From Acidobacteriota bacterium (GTDB taxonomy: Bacteria > Acidobacteriota > Terriglobia > Terriglobales > Acidobacteriaceae), in assembly GCA_003224755.1 (NCBI GenBank), contig QHZR01000079.1:1-62817 (forward strand): 62,817 nucleotides of DNA, written 5' to 3'. Shown here piece after piece: positions 23,856 through 31,469 of this stretch. The notes under the pieces were generated by a model. The model ran no database searches. It saw only the letters and a list, made by a program, of their open reading frames with translations, and had not been told where the DNA came from. Positions within the stretch are counted from its first letter, which is position 1. Every line of letters starts with the position of its first letter. The position numbers and the translations under genes were made by a program.

Positions 23856-26349
23856 TTGTGGTCAGGGCCAGCGAGAGTAATGCCTTCTGTTCAACATCGT
23901 GGGCTTTTGCAGAGCCTGTGGCAGGGCTGGGGCTTGCCGAACGCTTGACCGACAGCACCGGGCGATCGCCGGCAAGATGCCGCAAGCGCGGAAGCATGTA
24001 ATTGAGCGCACCCATATTGGCCGGCTCTTCCTGCACCCAAACAATTTCGGCGTTTGGGTAACGCGAGAGTTCAGCCGCGAGCTCCGCCTCCGGAAATGGA
24101 TACATCTGCTCGACGAAGGCAATAGCGACGTCAGAAATCTTCTTCTTCTTGCGTTCCATGCGGAGTTCATGGCCGATCTTTCCGGTACAGAGCAGAATTC
24201 GACGAGCTTCATGTATTTCTGCCTCGGGACGCACACGAAGAAAGTTTCCGCTTGAGAATTGTTCGATCGAAGACGACGCCTCGGGATGGCGAAGCATGCT
24301 CTTAGGCGTAAACACCACCAGCGGCTTGCGCCAGGGGCGCAGTGCCTGCCGACGCAAAAGATGGAAATACTGTGCCGCGGTCGAAGGCTGGCAAACCTGG
24401 AAGTTGTCCACGGCTGCAAGTTGCAAGAAGCGTTCGATGCGGGCACTGGAGTGCTCAGGGCCCTGGCCTTCATATCCGTGCGGAAGAAGCAATACCAAGC
24501 CGGAGAGCAGGTCCCACTTGGCTTCGCCGGCAACAATGAATTGATCAATGATGGCTTGCGCTACGTTCGCGAAGTCGCCGAACTGCGCTTCCCACAAAAC
24601 CAGAGTCTCCGGATAATCGCGGCTGTAGCCGTACTCGAAGCCAAGAACACCTGATTCAGACAACGTCGAGTTATAAATCTGGCACCGCGCCTGATTCTCT
24701 GAGATGTGCTCAAGCGGAACATATTCCTGTTCGTTCTCAATATCGAGAAGAACTGAGTGGCGCTGGTTGAATGTGCCCCGGCGGCTGTCCTGCCCAGTCA
24801 GGCGCACTGGAATTCCCGCCTTGACCAGACTCGCAAAGGCCAAGGCTTCTGCCATGCCGTAGTCAACCTCCCGTTTGCCCGCGCCCATCTCTGCGCGCTG
24901 CTCAAGCAGCTTGCCGACCTTTGGATGAATATGAAAACTCGCCGGAAAGGTGGTAAGCCGTTGGGTGAGCGGCGCTAATTCTTCCGACGGCACCGCGGTT
25001 TCCACTTCGTATTGCGATTTATGACGGCCGCCTTTGTACTTGTCCCAGTAGTTCGGAAGTTGTCGCAGGCTGGGCTTTTTTCTGATCGATCCCGCACGTT
25101 TCTGCGCCGCTTCTAATTCGGCTTTAATGGAGTCGGCTCGAGACTGCGCATTCTGCAGATCATTATCTTCAGCATAGATCTCCCACAGCGGCGGATGGTC
25201 TTTGATGGCCTTGTAGATCAGCGGCTGCGTGATCGTCGGATCGTCCACTTCGCTGTGACCATGCCGGCGATAGCCGATCAGATCCACGACCACGTCATTG
25301 GAAAACGTATAGCGATAATCCAGAGCTAGCCGGCCAACACGGATGACAGCATCAACGTCCTCCGCGTTCACGTGGAAGATTGGTACATCCTGTCGCCGAG
25401 CAAGCTGGGAGGCAAAACGGGAAGAATGTAGCTCGCGAGGTGTCGTGGTGAAGCCGATCAGGTTGTTGACGATCACGTGTACCGTGCCACCGACGGTGTA
25501 GGCCGGAATGTCCGCGAGGTTCAGGGTCTCGGCAAAGACGCCCTGGCCAGCGAATGCGCCATCGCCGTGCACGAGCAACGGAAGGAATTGTTTGCTCCCC
25601 CCTTCCCCGGCCCGATCTTGCTTGGCGCGAGTGCGGCCGACGGTCACGGGGTCGACAGCTTCCAGGTGACTGGGATTCGAAACCAGATGAATGTGGATTT
25701 TTGCGCCAGTGCGTGTGGTGTATTCGCCGGTTGCGCCCATGTGATATTTCACATCGCCGCCTCCCAGAACGCTGCGAGGATCCACGTCTTCAAATCCGGC
25801 AAAGACTTCCTCAGGAGCGCGCCGCGCGATGTTCATCACCACATTCAGGCGTCCGCGATGGCTCATTCCCATCACCAGTTCGACCGCTCCATACTGTCCG
25901 GCGGCGTCGAGAATTTCATCCACGAGCGGAATCAGCGCGGTGACACCCTCCAGTGAAAACCGCTTCGTACCTAGATAGCGTTGCTGCAATACAAGTTCGA
26001 ACAGGTCCGCACGAATGAGCTGATCGAGTACGAACTCGTGGTCAACCGGCGCAGGCCCTCCCTCGAGCCGTTCCTGAATCCAGCGACGGCGCTCCGGATC
26101 AGGAATGTGCATGAACTCGGCGCCGATGGTGCCGCAATAAACGTTGCGGGCCTCCTGGGCAAATTCGCTGTCAATTTGCAACTCGGGATGAGGCACGGGT
26201 GCCAGAAAGCCCAGCGGATCGAGATCGGCAGCCAGATACCCCCAATGGCGAAAGGCGTCGAACACGCGTTCGCGTTCCCCTTGGAGCGCAGGTGCTTCCA
26301 TGAGCGCGGTGTTACCGGAGTTGCCGGACTTGATTGGTCGGGAAGGCAT
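23845..26349 (-). CDS. sucA: 2-oxoglutarate dehydrogenase E1 component
   Basis: Thiamine-diphosphate-dependent decarboxylase of the 2-oxoglutarate dehydrogenase complex in the citric acid cycle. The 834-residue chain has FEKFLHRRF-type content diverged, but SHRGRLNVVMNIARR, KYHMGATGEY, HLVSNPSHLEAVDPVTVG, the ThDP motif VHGDGAFAGQGVFAETLNL with VIVNNLIGFTT, GYRRHGHSEVDDP, and C-terminal LSGLVLLLPHGYEGQGPEHSS are all clear. It is about 100 residues shorter than the E. coli enzyme, mainly at the N-terminus. E2 (sucB) and lpd are not adjacent; instead a sensor gene overlaps its stop. Confidence 0.95.
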   Translation of the reverse strand: MPSRPIKSGNSGNTALMEAPALQGERERVFDAFRHWGYLAADLDPLGFLAPVPHPELQIDSEFAQEARNVYCGTIGAEFMHIPDPERRRWIQERLEGGPAPVDHEFVLDQLIRADLFELVLQQRYLGTKRFSLEGVTALIPLVDEILDAAGQYGAVELVMGMSHRGRLNVVMNIARRAPEEVFAGFEDVDPRSVLGGGDVKYHMGATGEYTTRTGAKIHIHLVSNPSHLEAVDPVTVGRTRAKQDRAGEGGSKQFLPLLVHGDGAFAGQGVFAETLNLADIPAYTVGGTVHVIVNNLIGFTTTPRELHSSRFASQLARRQDVPIFHVNAEDVDAVIRVGRLALDYRYTFSNDVVVDLIGYRRHGHSEVDDPTITQPLIYKAIKDHPPLWEIYAEDNDLQNAQSRADSIKAELEAAQKRAGSIRKKPSLRQLPNYWDKYKGGRHKSQYEVETAVPSEELAPLTQRLTTFPASFHIHPKVGKLLEQRAEMGAGKREVDYGMAEALAFASLVKAGIPVRLTGQDSRRGTFNQRHSVLLDIENEQEYVPLEHISENQARCQIYNSTLSESGVLGFEYGYSRDYPETLVLWEAQFGDFANVAQAIIDQFIVAGEAKWDLLSGLVLLLPHGYEGQGPEHSSARIERFLQLAAVDNFQVCQPSTAAQYFHLLRRQALRPWRKPLVVFTPKSMLRHPEASSSIEQFSSGNFLRVRPEAEIHEARRILLCTGKIGHELRMERKKKKISDVAIAFVEQMYPFPEAELAAELSRYPNAEIVWVQEEPANMGALNYMLPRLRHLAGDRPVLSVKRSASPSPATGSAKAHDVEQKALLSLALTTNGK

Positions 26350-26425
26350 AGCTTAGGTATCTAGAATAAAGGATGCGGCGGACTGGGAGGGTGATTCGGA
26401 AGTAACTTTGGTACGAATATCAAAA

Positions 26426-26465
26426 TGCCCACCCTGACTCCAAAAACCAGAGACAAGGTGGGGCA
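26426..26465. repeat. TGCCCACC...GGTGGGGCA inverted repeat
   Basis: TGCCCACC (26426-26433) pairs with GGTGGGGCA (26457-26465) with one bulged G. It lies in the 136-base gap between sucA and the phospholipase remnant, and is related to 20641-20676. Confidence 0.6.
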
Positions 26466-26485
26466 CCCAAAGGTAGTGTCGGTGG

Positions 26486-26987
26486 TCAGTTAGGGCGGCT
26501 AAAGTGGAATGCGTCGAACAGATCGTCGATAGCTGGGCTGTTCAACGGCACATAAGGGCTCAATCAGTTTTGCTTGCGCCACAGTTGAGAAATACGGAGT
26601 CTTCGGGCCGCCGGCAACGACAGGAGGAATGTTGGCATAAAGTGCTTTGCTTCCGGGATTGAGAGAGTAGGTAGTGGTATTGGACGCGCTGTATTGGTTC
26701 GAGAGCCAGTAGTTGGGTCCGGGTTTGCCGTCAGTGGTGACGATACCCTTCGAAAGAAGATTCGATACCGTTCCGCCGTGTTTCGGCACGTAGGTTGCGA
26801 AGATGTGGTCGAAGCTACGATTCTCTCCGAGGATGATGATCACGTGCTGAATAGGTGAGCTGACAGTTTTCTTTGGACTCTCAGCATTCAGAGAGATAGG
26901 AAGTAGCGGGTTGAAGACCGTCGAAAAGAGTGCCGCTGCCAAGCCGGCGTTCTTCGTACCGGTTTTGAAAAGACTGCGAAGCTGCAT
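26486..26987 (-). pseudogene. Phospholipase C/phosphoesterase remnant with an internal deletion
   Basis: The N-terminus (signal peptide, then PIQHVIIILGENRSFDHIFA, KHGGTVSNLLSKGIVT, DGKPGPNYWLSNQYS) is that of the PF04185 phosphoesterase family, whose members are usually 450-700 residues. After VAQAKLIEP, about 143 residues in, the sequence jumps to a C-terminal end: in the +1 frame it reads YVPLNSPAIDDLFDAFHFS then RPN and TGA at 26486, the normal family ending. The open frame itself runs out of phase and stops at 26499. The catalytic middle is missing, so this is a dead gene created by an internal deletion. Confidence 0.75.
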
Positions 26988-27147
26988 TGGATCCTCCGAG
27001 CTGATTTATGGAGCGCCGCCGCGATGGGAACAGAAGTCCCTTGATGTTCTTCCCCGGATTGCAGCTTACTCAGCGGGTATGAAGGAAAGATGAAACGAAC
27101 TTTGAAGGATGGTTAAATTCCGGATGGTTAATTCTGTAAATACAAGA

Positions 27148-28362
27148 TCACTGTAGAAAGATCACCAACAAGCGTCCGTCAGAATGATAGCCACCACCGC
27201 TGGCATTCTTGGCGTCCTGCACGGGATTAGCCGGGAGATAGTAAGTCATGTTCTTGACTTTGCCTGATTTTTGCAGGCTCTGAGCGATGTTTTCGCGCTC
27301 CAGGTCCACTTCGGGATCAATTTTGTGTGTGAGGTGTCCGCTGCGCACGTCTCTTTCGAATCCTATATCGTGGGTTCCAGCTCCAGCGAAGACCGTTTCA
27401 CCATTCCACGTGAACGGAGTTTTCCACATGCGAAAGTGATGACGGCTCGCTACAACAGCGAATGCCTGCGCTTGCTCATAACCGAAGTCCTGCATGCGGT
27501 CAAAAAGGTAGAGATGGCTCATGGGCATCTCCAGATAATCTTTTTTCTGGTAGGTGTTCATGATTGCCTTGAGCCCGGCTTCTTTGCTGTCCACGTCGGC
27601 TAAGTGCCAGTTCGCTGCGTCAAGCGTTGCCTGAGCCCGGTCCTGGCTGCCGACTATCACAAAATTCACCATGTCTCCGGGATTGCCGAGGTGATCGTGC
27701 ACCCGGCGAGGAAGATCGTCTATGTACTTGCAAAGTTCGGCATCCAGGATGACGCCCGGAAGCTTCAACCCTGACGATGGCACGGGTGCGGTGCCGGTTG
27801 TCGCGCTTGACCTGACCGCATTCGAGGATTCAGTGCTGCTCGTTTGGGGCTTACCGAATTGTCCTTGCAGCCAGACTTTGGCAGCCGACGAAAGCTGATC
27901 CTTCATACCTGCCCGCGGGCCGCTTTGGTCAGCGGAAGGCTGAGCATGAGCGATCTTCACTTTCACAACCAACGAGCAGTCAGATTTCCCGGCCTCATTG
28001 ATGCCGAGAAACAAATGTCCGGAGCTATCCACGAGCAAGTCGCGGCTACCGCCCACGAGCATCGGGGCACCGTCTACGCTGGTGCGGGCGATGAGAGCGC
28101 CCAGGGGTGCTTCGCCCAAAGGAAGTTTGTCGGAAGAAGACGAATTTGTTGCGGCGCCGCCGCAAGTCCCAGAGTCAGGCTTTGCCCCCGCAGTTAAAGA
28201 GAGGCTGTCGCCTGCGCTCAAGTCGGTTCCAGTGTCAGTCCAAATCTGCGCACCAGAAACCGTGAATAAGAGTTCCGAAGGAGCCGGAGAGTTGTTCTGC
28301 CCGAGCGCGGGCAGGTTTAGTAGTACTAAAACTGGGGAGATCCAGCGAATGGAGTTTGGCAC
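27148..28362 (-). CDS. Secreted protein: PA-IL-like domain fused to an LssY C-terminal domain
   Basis: A 404-residue exported protein. After a signal peptide (SIRWISPVLVLLNLPALGQ) comes a domain (about 30-150) with GDSLSLTAGAKPDSGTCGG, APLGALIARTS and HLFLGINEAG, the pattern of PA-IL-like galactose-binding lectins. A Ser/Thr/Pro-rich linker follows, and then an LssY_C-like domain (about 215-400) with NFVIVGSQDRAQATLDAANW, MSHLYLFDRMQDFGYEQ, AGTHDIGFERD and HKIDPEVDLERENI. I chose GTG 28362 because GGAGG lies six bases before it and the signal peptide follows directly. The function of LssY_C is unknown; binding of surface sugars is inferred. Confidence 0.8.
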   Translation of the reverse strand: MPNSIRWISPVLVLLNLPALGQNNSPAPSELLFTVSGAQIWTDTGTDLSAGDSLSLTAGAKPDSGTCGGAATNSSSSDKLPLGEAPLGALIARTSVDGAPMLVGGSRDLLVDSSGHLFLGINEAGKSDCSLVVKVKIAHAQPSADQSGPRAGMKDQLSSAAKVWLQGQFGKPQTSSTESSNAVRSSATTGTAPVPSSGLKLPGVILDAELCKYIDDLPRRVHDHLGNPGDMVNFVIVGSQDRAQATLDAANWHLADVDSKEAGLKAIMNTYQKKDYLEMPMSHLYLFDRMQDFGYEQAQAFAVVASRHHFRMWKTPFTWNGETVFAGAGTHDIGFERDVRSGHLTHKIDPEVDLERENIAQSLQKSGKVKNMTYYLPANPVQDAKNASGGGYHSDGRLLVIFLQ

Positions 28363-28411
28363 GGCATCCTCCGAACGATTCTGGAAGCGCACCCATTATG
28401 CCAAAAAACAA

Positions 28412-28438
28412 TTCGCCCTGGAGATGAGCCAGGGCGAA
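28412..28438 (-). terminator. Rho-independent terminator for the minus strand
   Basis: TTCGCCCTGG (28412-28421) and CCAGGGCGAA (28429-28438) give a 10-bp stem with a seven-base loop. On the minus strand it is followed by TTGTTTTTTGG (28401-28411). It ends the coiled-coil gene (28469-28732) about 30 bases after its stop and separates it from the LssY_C gene. Confidence 0.85.
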
Positions 28439-28468
28439 CCGCCACCGTGAAATGATTCAGTTCGGCGT

Positions 28469-28732
28469 TTACGGCCAGCGTTTAGCGCTGTCTTCCCATC
28501 CCGCGGCGCGGGCGGTAGGTTGCACTGCGGCAACCTGCGGCTGCGGGATACGAATTGGTTGTTGCTGCGCGGTTGTGGCAGTGGCGAGCGTCGGCTTCGC
28601 GGTTGTGGCGTCAGAACCGGCCTCTTTGTCGTCTGAAAGCAGAGGTGCGGCGACACGCAAGGCCTCGACCTCTTTTTCCAGACGCGCAAGCTCCAGTTCT
28701 TTCTGCCTTAGGACCTCATAAACATTCTTCAT
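28469..28732 (-). CDS. Small coiled-coil protein, Acidobacteriota-type
   Basis: An 87-residue protein starting MKNVYEVLRQKELELARLEK, a clear coiled coil with heptad leucines (residues 1-35) that ends EALRVAAPLLSDDKEAG, followed by a Thr/Ala/Gln/Pro-rich tail. I know the MKNVYEVLRQKExE..LEKEVEALR start as recurring in Acidobacteriota; no function has been assigned that I know of. AGGTG before the ATG at 28732 fits a ribosome-binding site, and upstream in-frame codons were excluded. A strong terminator follows. A structural or scaffolding role is a guess. Confidence 0.8.
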   Translation of the reverse strand: MKNVYEVLRQKELELARLEKEVEALRVAAPLLSDDKEAGSDATTAKPTLATATTAQQQPIRIPQPQVAAVQPTARAAGWEDSAKRWP

Positions 28733-28894
28733 ACTTTGGCACCTGTAGGAGAACACGAATCGAGAAGCAATTGATCGAACTTTATGCAGCGCCAAAGATT
28801 TTGTCAAGAAAAAGAAGCGTGGAGGGGCGATAAATGGCCTTTGTTGGCAAGGACCTACGCCAAACGTGCGGGAAAATGGTGTACTCTCACCTTC

Positions 28895-29362
28895 ATGAGA
28901 TCCGCATTGCTGCTTCTGTTGTCTTGCGCTTTAGTCCGGCCTGTACTGCATGGCGCCCAGTCAGTCCCTGCCGCCGTGCCTGAGGACTACTCCGGAATGT
29001 ACTCATTTCTGCGTGACGGAGAGTTCGTCCAAATCACCGTTGAGGAGAAGGGACGGGTGACCGGCTTCATCTCGCGGTTTGGAGACTCCGAAAGCGATAA
29101 GGGCGTTTTCATGAATCAGTTCTTCAAGTCAGGCAAACTGGAGGACAACAAACTCAACTTCACAACGGATAACGTCCACGGAGTTTGGTTTGAGTTTGCC
29201 GGGGCAGCGACCCGTGGTCCGGGCAAGAAGCCTGATGAAGACGCATATTACTTGTTGCGCGGAACATTGACGCGCTTCAGCACGGATGCGGATAAGATAA
29301 CCACGTCGCAGGTAAGAATAGTTGAATTCAAATCTTTCCCCCGAGATGCCGCGACGAACTGA
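28895..29362 (+). CDS. Secreted hypothetical protein, 155 aa
   Basis: Function not recognised. A signal peptide (MRSALLLLLSCALVRPVLHG) precedes a small beta-rich domain with DYSGMYSFLRDGEFVQITVE, GRVTGFISRFGDSESDKG, FFKSGKLEDNKLNFTTDNVHGVWF-type strands and YYLLRGTLTRF near residue 120. The repeated G.(V/L).G pattern suggests an up-and-down beta barrel or lipocalin-like fold, which is inference. The ATG at 28895 is chosen because it starts the signal peptide. It is divergent from the coiled-coil gene and is followed by an inverted repeat. Confidence 0.75.
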   Translation: MRSALLLLLSCALVRPVLHGAQSVPAAVPEDYSGMYSFLRDGEFVQITVEEKGRVTGFISRFGDSESDKGVFMNQFFKSGKLEDNKLNFTTDNVHGVWFEFAGAATRGPGKKPDEDAYYLLRGTLTRFSTDADKITTSQVRIVEFKSFPRDAATN

Positions 29363-29399
29363 TCTCGCGGTGATGGCGTCAGCGTTCCACAAGAGCTTT

Positions 29400-29486
29400 A
29401 CCGCAAAGAACGCAAAGAAAAGCAGCAAAGATTGCGAAGCAATCACAAACGACCTAATTTTTTGCGATCTTTGCGTTCTTTGCGGT
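29400..29486. repeat. 19-bp perfect inverted repeat of CGCAAAG units, without a gene
   Basis: ACCGCAAAGAACGCAAAGA (29400-29418) and its exact reverse complement (29468-29486) flank 49 bases. The arms are like those around the GxxExxY gene at 15180-15646 but with CGCAAAG units. A partial copy (TTGCGATCTTTGCGTTAAA) lies at about 31364-31382. Confidence 0.85.
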
Positions 29487-29555
29487 TAAAGTCTTTTGCC
29501 TCGATGAGGCAAAGCGCTCTTTGCCTTTGAGTCGGACTATCTGCGAAACTGAATC

Positions 29556-30407
29556 TTGACCTCCGAAGCCCCTAACTTCTCTTTTCTTCCAGCAATGTCG
29601 GCCATTGCCCGCGAAGCCGGCGCTCTGCTGATGGAGTACTTCGACCAGAACATCAAGATCGAATACAAGGGCGAAGCCGATTTGGTTACAGCTGCCGATC
29701 GCAAATCGGAGACGCTGATTCGCGATCGCATCCGCGCGAAGTGGCCTGGTCACGACGTGCTGGGAGAAGAAGAAGGCTTACATGATACCGGCAGCGCATA
29801 CCGCTGGTATGTGGATCCGCTCGACGGCACCACGAATTTCGCGCATGGCTTCCCTGTGTTCTGCGTTTCTATGGCCCTGCAGCACAATAACGAAACCATC
29901 GCGGGCGTATGCTACGATCCCACCCGAAATGAAATGTTTGCTGCTGAACTGGGCAAGGGCGCGTACCTGAACGAGCGTCCGATCCATGTCTCGAAAACCG
30001 TGGGCCTGGCAGAGTCACTCGTGGCGACCGGCTTCCCCAGCCACAAGCGCCACAAGAATCCCAATATTCACTTTTATCATCAGATCACATTGCGAACTCA
30101 TGGCGTGCGGCGCGCTGGATCAGCCGCCTTGGATCTTTGTTACGTCGGCTGTGGACGACTCGACGGCTTCTGGGAATTCAACCTCAATCCCTGGGACACA
30201 GCCGCTGGCGTTCTCATTGTGCAAGAGGCTGGTGGTCAAGTGATGGACTTCCAGGGTGGACCGTTTCAATTGAACAGCCGCGAAACGCTTGCGTCGAATG
30301 GGCTAATTCACGGTGCGCTGCAGCACGAGTTCCAGGAGATTTTTGCCGGACGCGGACTGGACCCGTTGCCGGATCCGCGGGAATACGCAGCCAAGATCAA
30401 GGTCTGA
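29556..30407 (+). CDS. suhB: Inositol monophosphatase family protein
   Basis: Mg2+-dependent phosphatase of the IMPase/SuhB family (inositol-1-phosphate or a similar sugar phosphate). It has the N-terminal KGEADLVTAADRKSE, the metal loops LGEEEG (near 72) and WYVDPLDGTTNFAHGFPV (near 88), and the C-terminal GRLDGFWEFNLNPWDTAAG (near 210). 283 residues is slightly long. The start is either TTG at 29556 (MTSEAPNFSFLP) or ATG at 29595 (MSAIAREAG); neither has a clear ribosome-binding site. The DUF1684 gene begins ten bases after its stop. The symbol is by family; the true substrate is unknown. Confidence 0.9.
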   Translation: MTSEAPNFSFLPAMSAIAREAGALLMEYFDQNIKIEYKGEADLVTAADRKSETLIRDRIRAKWPGHDVLGEEEGLHDTGSAYRWYVDPLDGTTNFAHGFPVFCVSMALQHNNETIAGVCYDPTRNEMFAAELGKGAYLNERPIHVSKTVGLAESLVATGFPSHKRHKNPNIHFYHQITLRTHGVRRAGSAALDLCYVGCGRLDGFWEFNLNPWDTAAGVLIVQEAGGQVMDFQGGPFQLNSRETLASNGLIHGALQHEFQEIFAGRGLDPLPDPREYAAKIKV

Positions 30408-30417
30408 GGCATTTGTC

Positions 30418-31311
30418 ATGATGCTCCGCAAGATTGCGATTGCAATCCTTCTGATCACTGCCTCGCTAGTCGCAGCAGTCGAGCCGCCCGATTCGGCTTA
30501 CTTGACATCCTTCGAGAAATGGAAAGCCGAACTGGTGGATGGTCGCAAGCAGCATTGGCTTCCGCTTGCGGGTTTGTTCTGGCTCAAGCCCGGAGAAAAT
30601 GCCTTCGGCAGCGCGAACGATAATGCCATTCTGCTTCCATCGGGCCCTGCCCACGCGGGCGTCTTTGTGCGTCAGAACAAAGATGTTTCAGTAAAGCTGC
30701 AATCCGGAGTCGAAGCAAAGATTGGCGGAAAGATCGCCACAGAATCGAAGCTGGATGCGGACGTCACGAACCATCCCACTATCATCGAATTGGGCGCGCT
30801 CCGCATGTTCGTTATTGAGCGTGGGGACCGGCTCGGCATTCGAGTGAGAGACCTGAACAGTGCTGCGGTCCGCAATTATGCAGGACCAGTCTTTTTCCCG
30901 CTCGACATGAATTACAGAGTTACCGCAACCTTTGCGCCTTCCGATGGGAAGAAAACGGTTGCTGTTCCGAACGTGCTCGGTGACGTAACCCCGAGTCCAG
31001 TAGTTGGCGAAGTTCGCTTCAAACTGAATGGGCAGGATTTGACGCTTACGTCGTTTGAAGGCGATCAGAAAGAAGGTTTGAGCTTTGTGATCAGCGACCT
31101 CACCAGCAAAACCGACACCTACCCGGGCGGCAGGTTTCTAGATACAGATCCAGTGGCGGACGGGAAAGTTGTGCTCGATTTCAATCGTGCATACAGTCCG
31201 CCCTGCTCAGTTACTCCGTACGCGACCTGTCCGCTTGCTCCGAAGGACAACCATCTGCCGGTAGCGCTTCCGGTAGGAGAGAAATATGATCGCAAACACG
31301 GGCATCATTAA
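30418..31311 (+). CDS. DUF1684 domain protein, exported
   Basis: A 297-residue protein with a signal peptide (LRKIAIAILLITASLVAAVE) and one DUF1684 domain. It has FEKWKAELVDGRKQHWLPLAG at the start, the middle ERGDRLGIRVRDLNS, and the diagnostic end FNRAYSPPCSVTPYATCPL followed by LPVALPVGEKYD. The function of this family is unknown; the conserved Tyr, Pro and Cys residues near the C-terminus suggest a binding site. Either of two tandem ATGs (30418 or 30421) may be used. It is in tandem with the inositol phosphatase gene and probably co-transcribed. Confidence 0.9.
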   Translation: MMLRKIAIAILLITASLVAAVEPPDSAYLTSFEKWKAELVDGRKQHWLPLAGLFWLKPGENAFGSANDNAILLPSGPAHAGVFVRQNKDVSVKLQSGVEAKIGGKIATESKLDADVTNHPTIIELGALRMFVIERGDRLGIRVRDLNSAAVRNYAGPVFFPLDMNYRVTATFAPSDGKKTVAVPNVLGDVTPSPVVGEVRFKLNGQDLTLTSFEGDQKEGLSFVISDLTSKTDTYPGGRFLDTDPVADGKVVLDFNRAYSPPCSVTPYATCPLAPKDNHLPVALPVGEKYDRKHGHH

Positions 31312-31469
31312 AGCAGGTCGGGAGTCCTCAACTTTCTCTTCGCAGGGTGCGTGGTAGATTTTCTTGCGATCTTTGCGTTAAACGCTTGCCTTGCGAAGCC
31401 TCCCGGAATTCATCGGCGTAGAATAGATGTGGACGGGCGGCCCGCTTGTCCAGTCGGGCGAATTCAGTG

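Noticed and set aside
26499-26540. End of the phospholipase frame as a natural short protein
   Set aside because: The +1 frame encodes the normal family C-terminus exactly, so the in-frame ending is an out-of-phase reading after a deletion.
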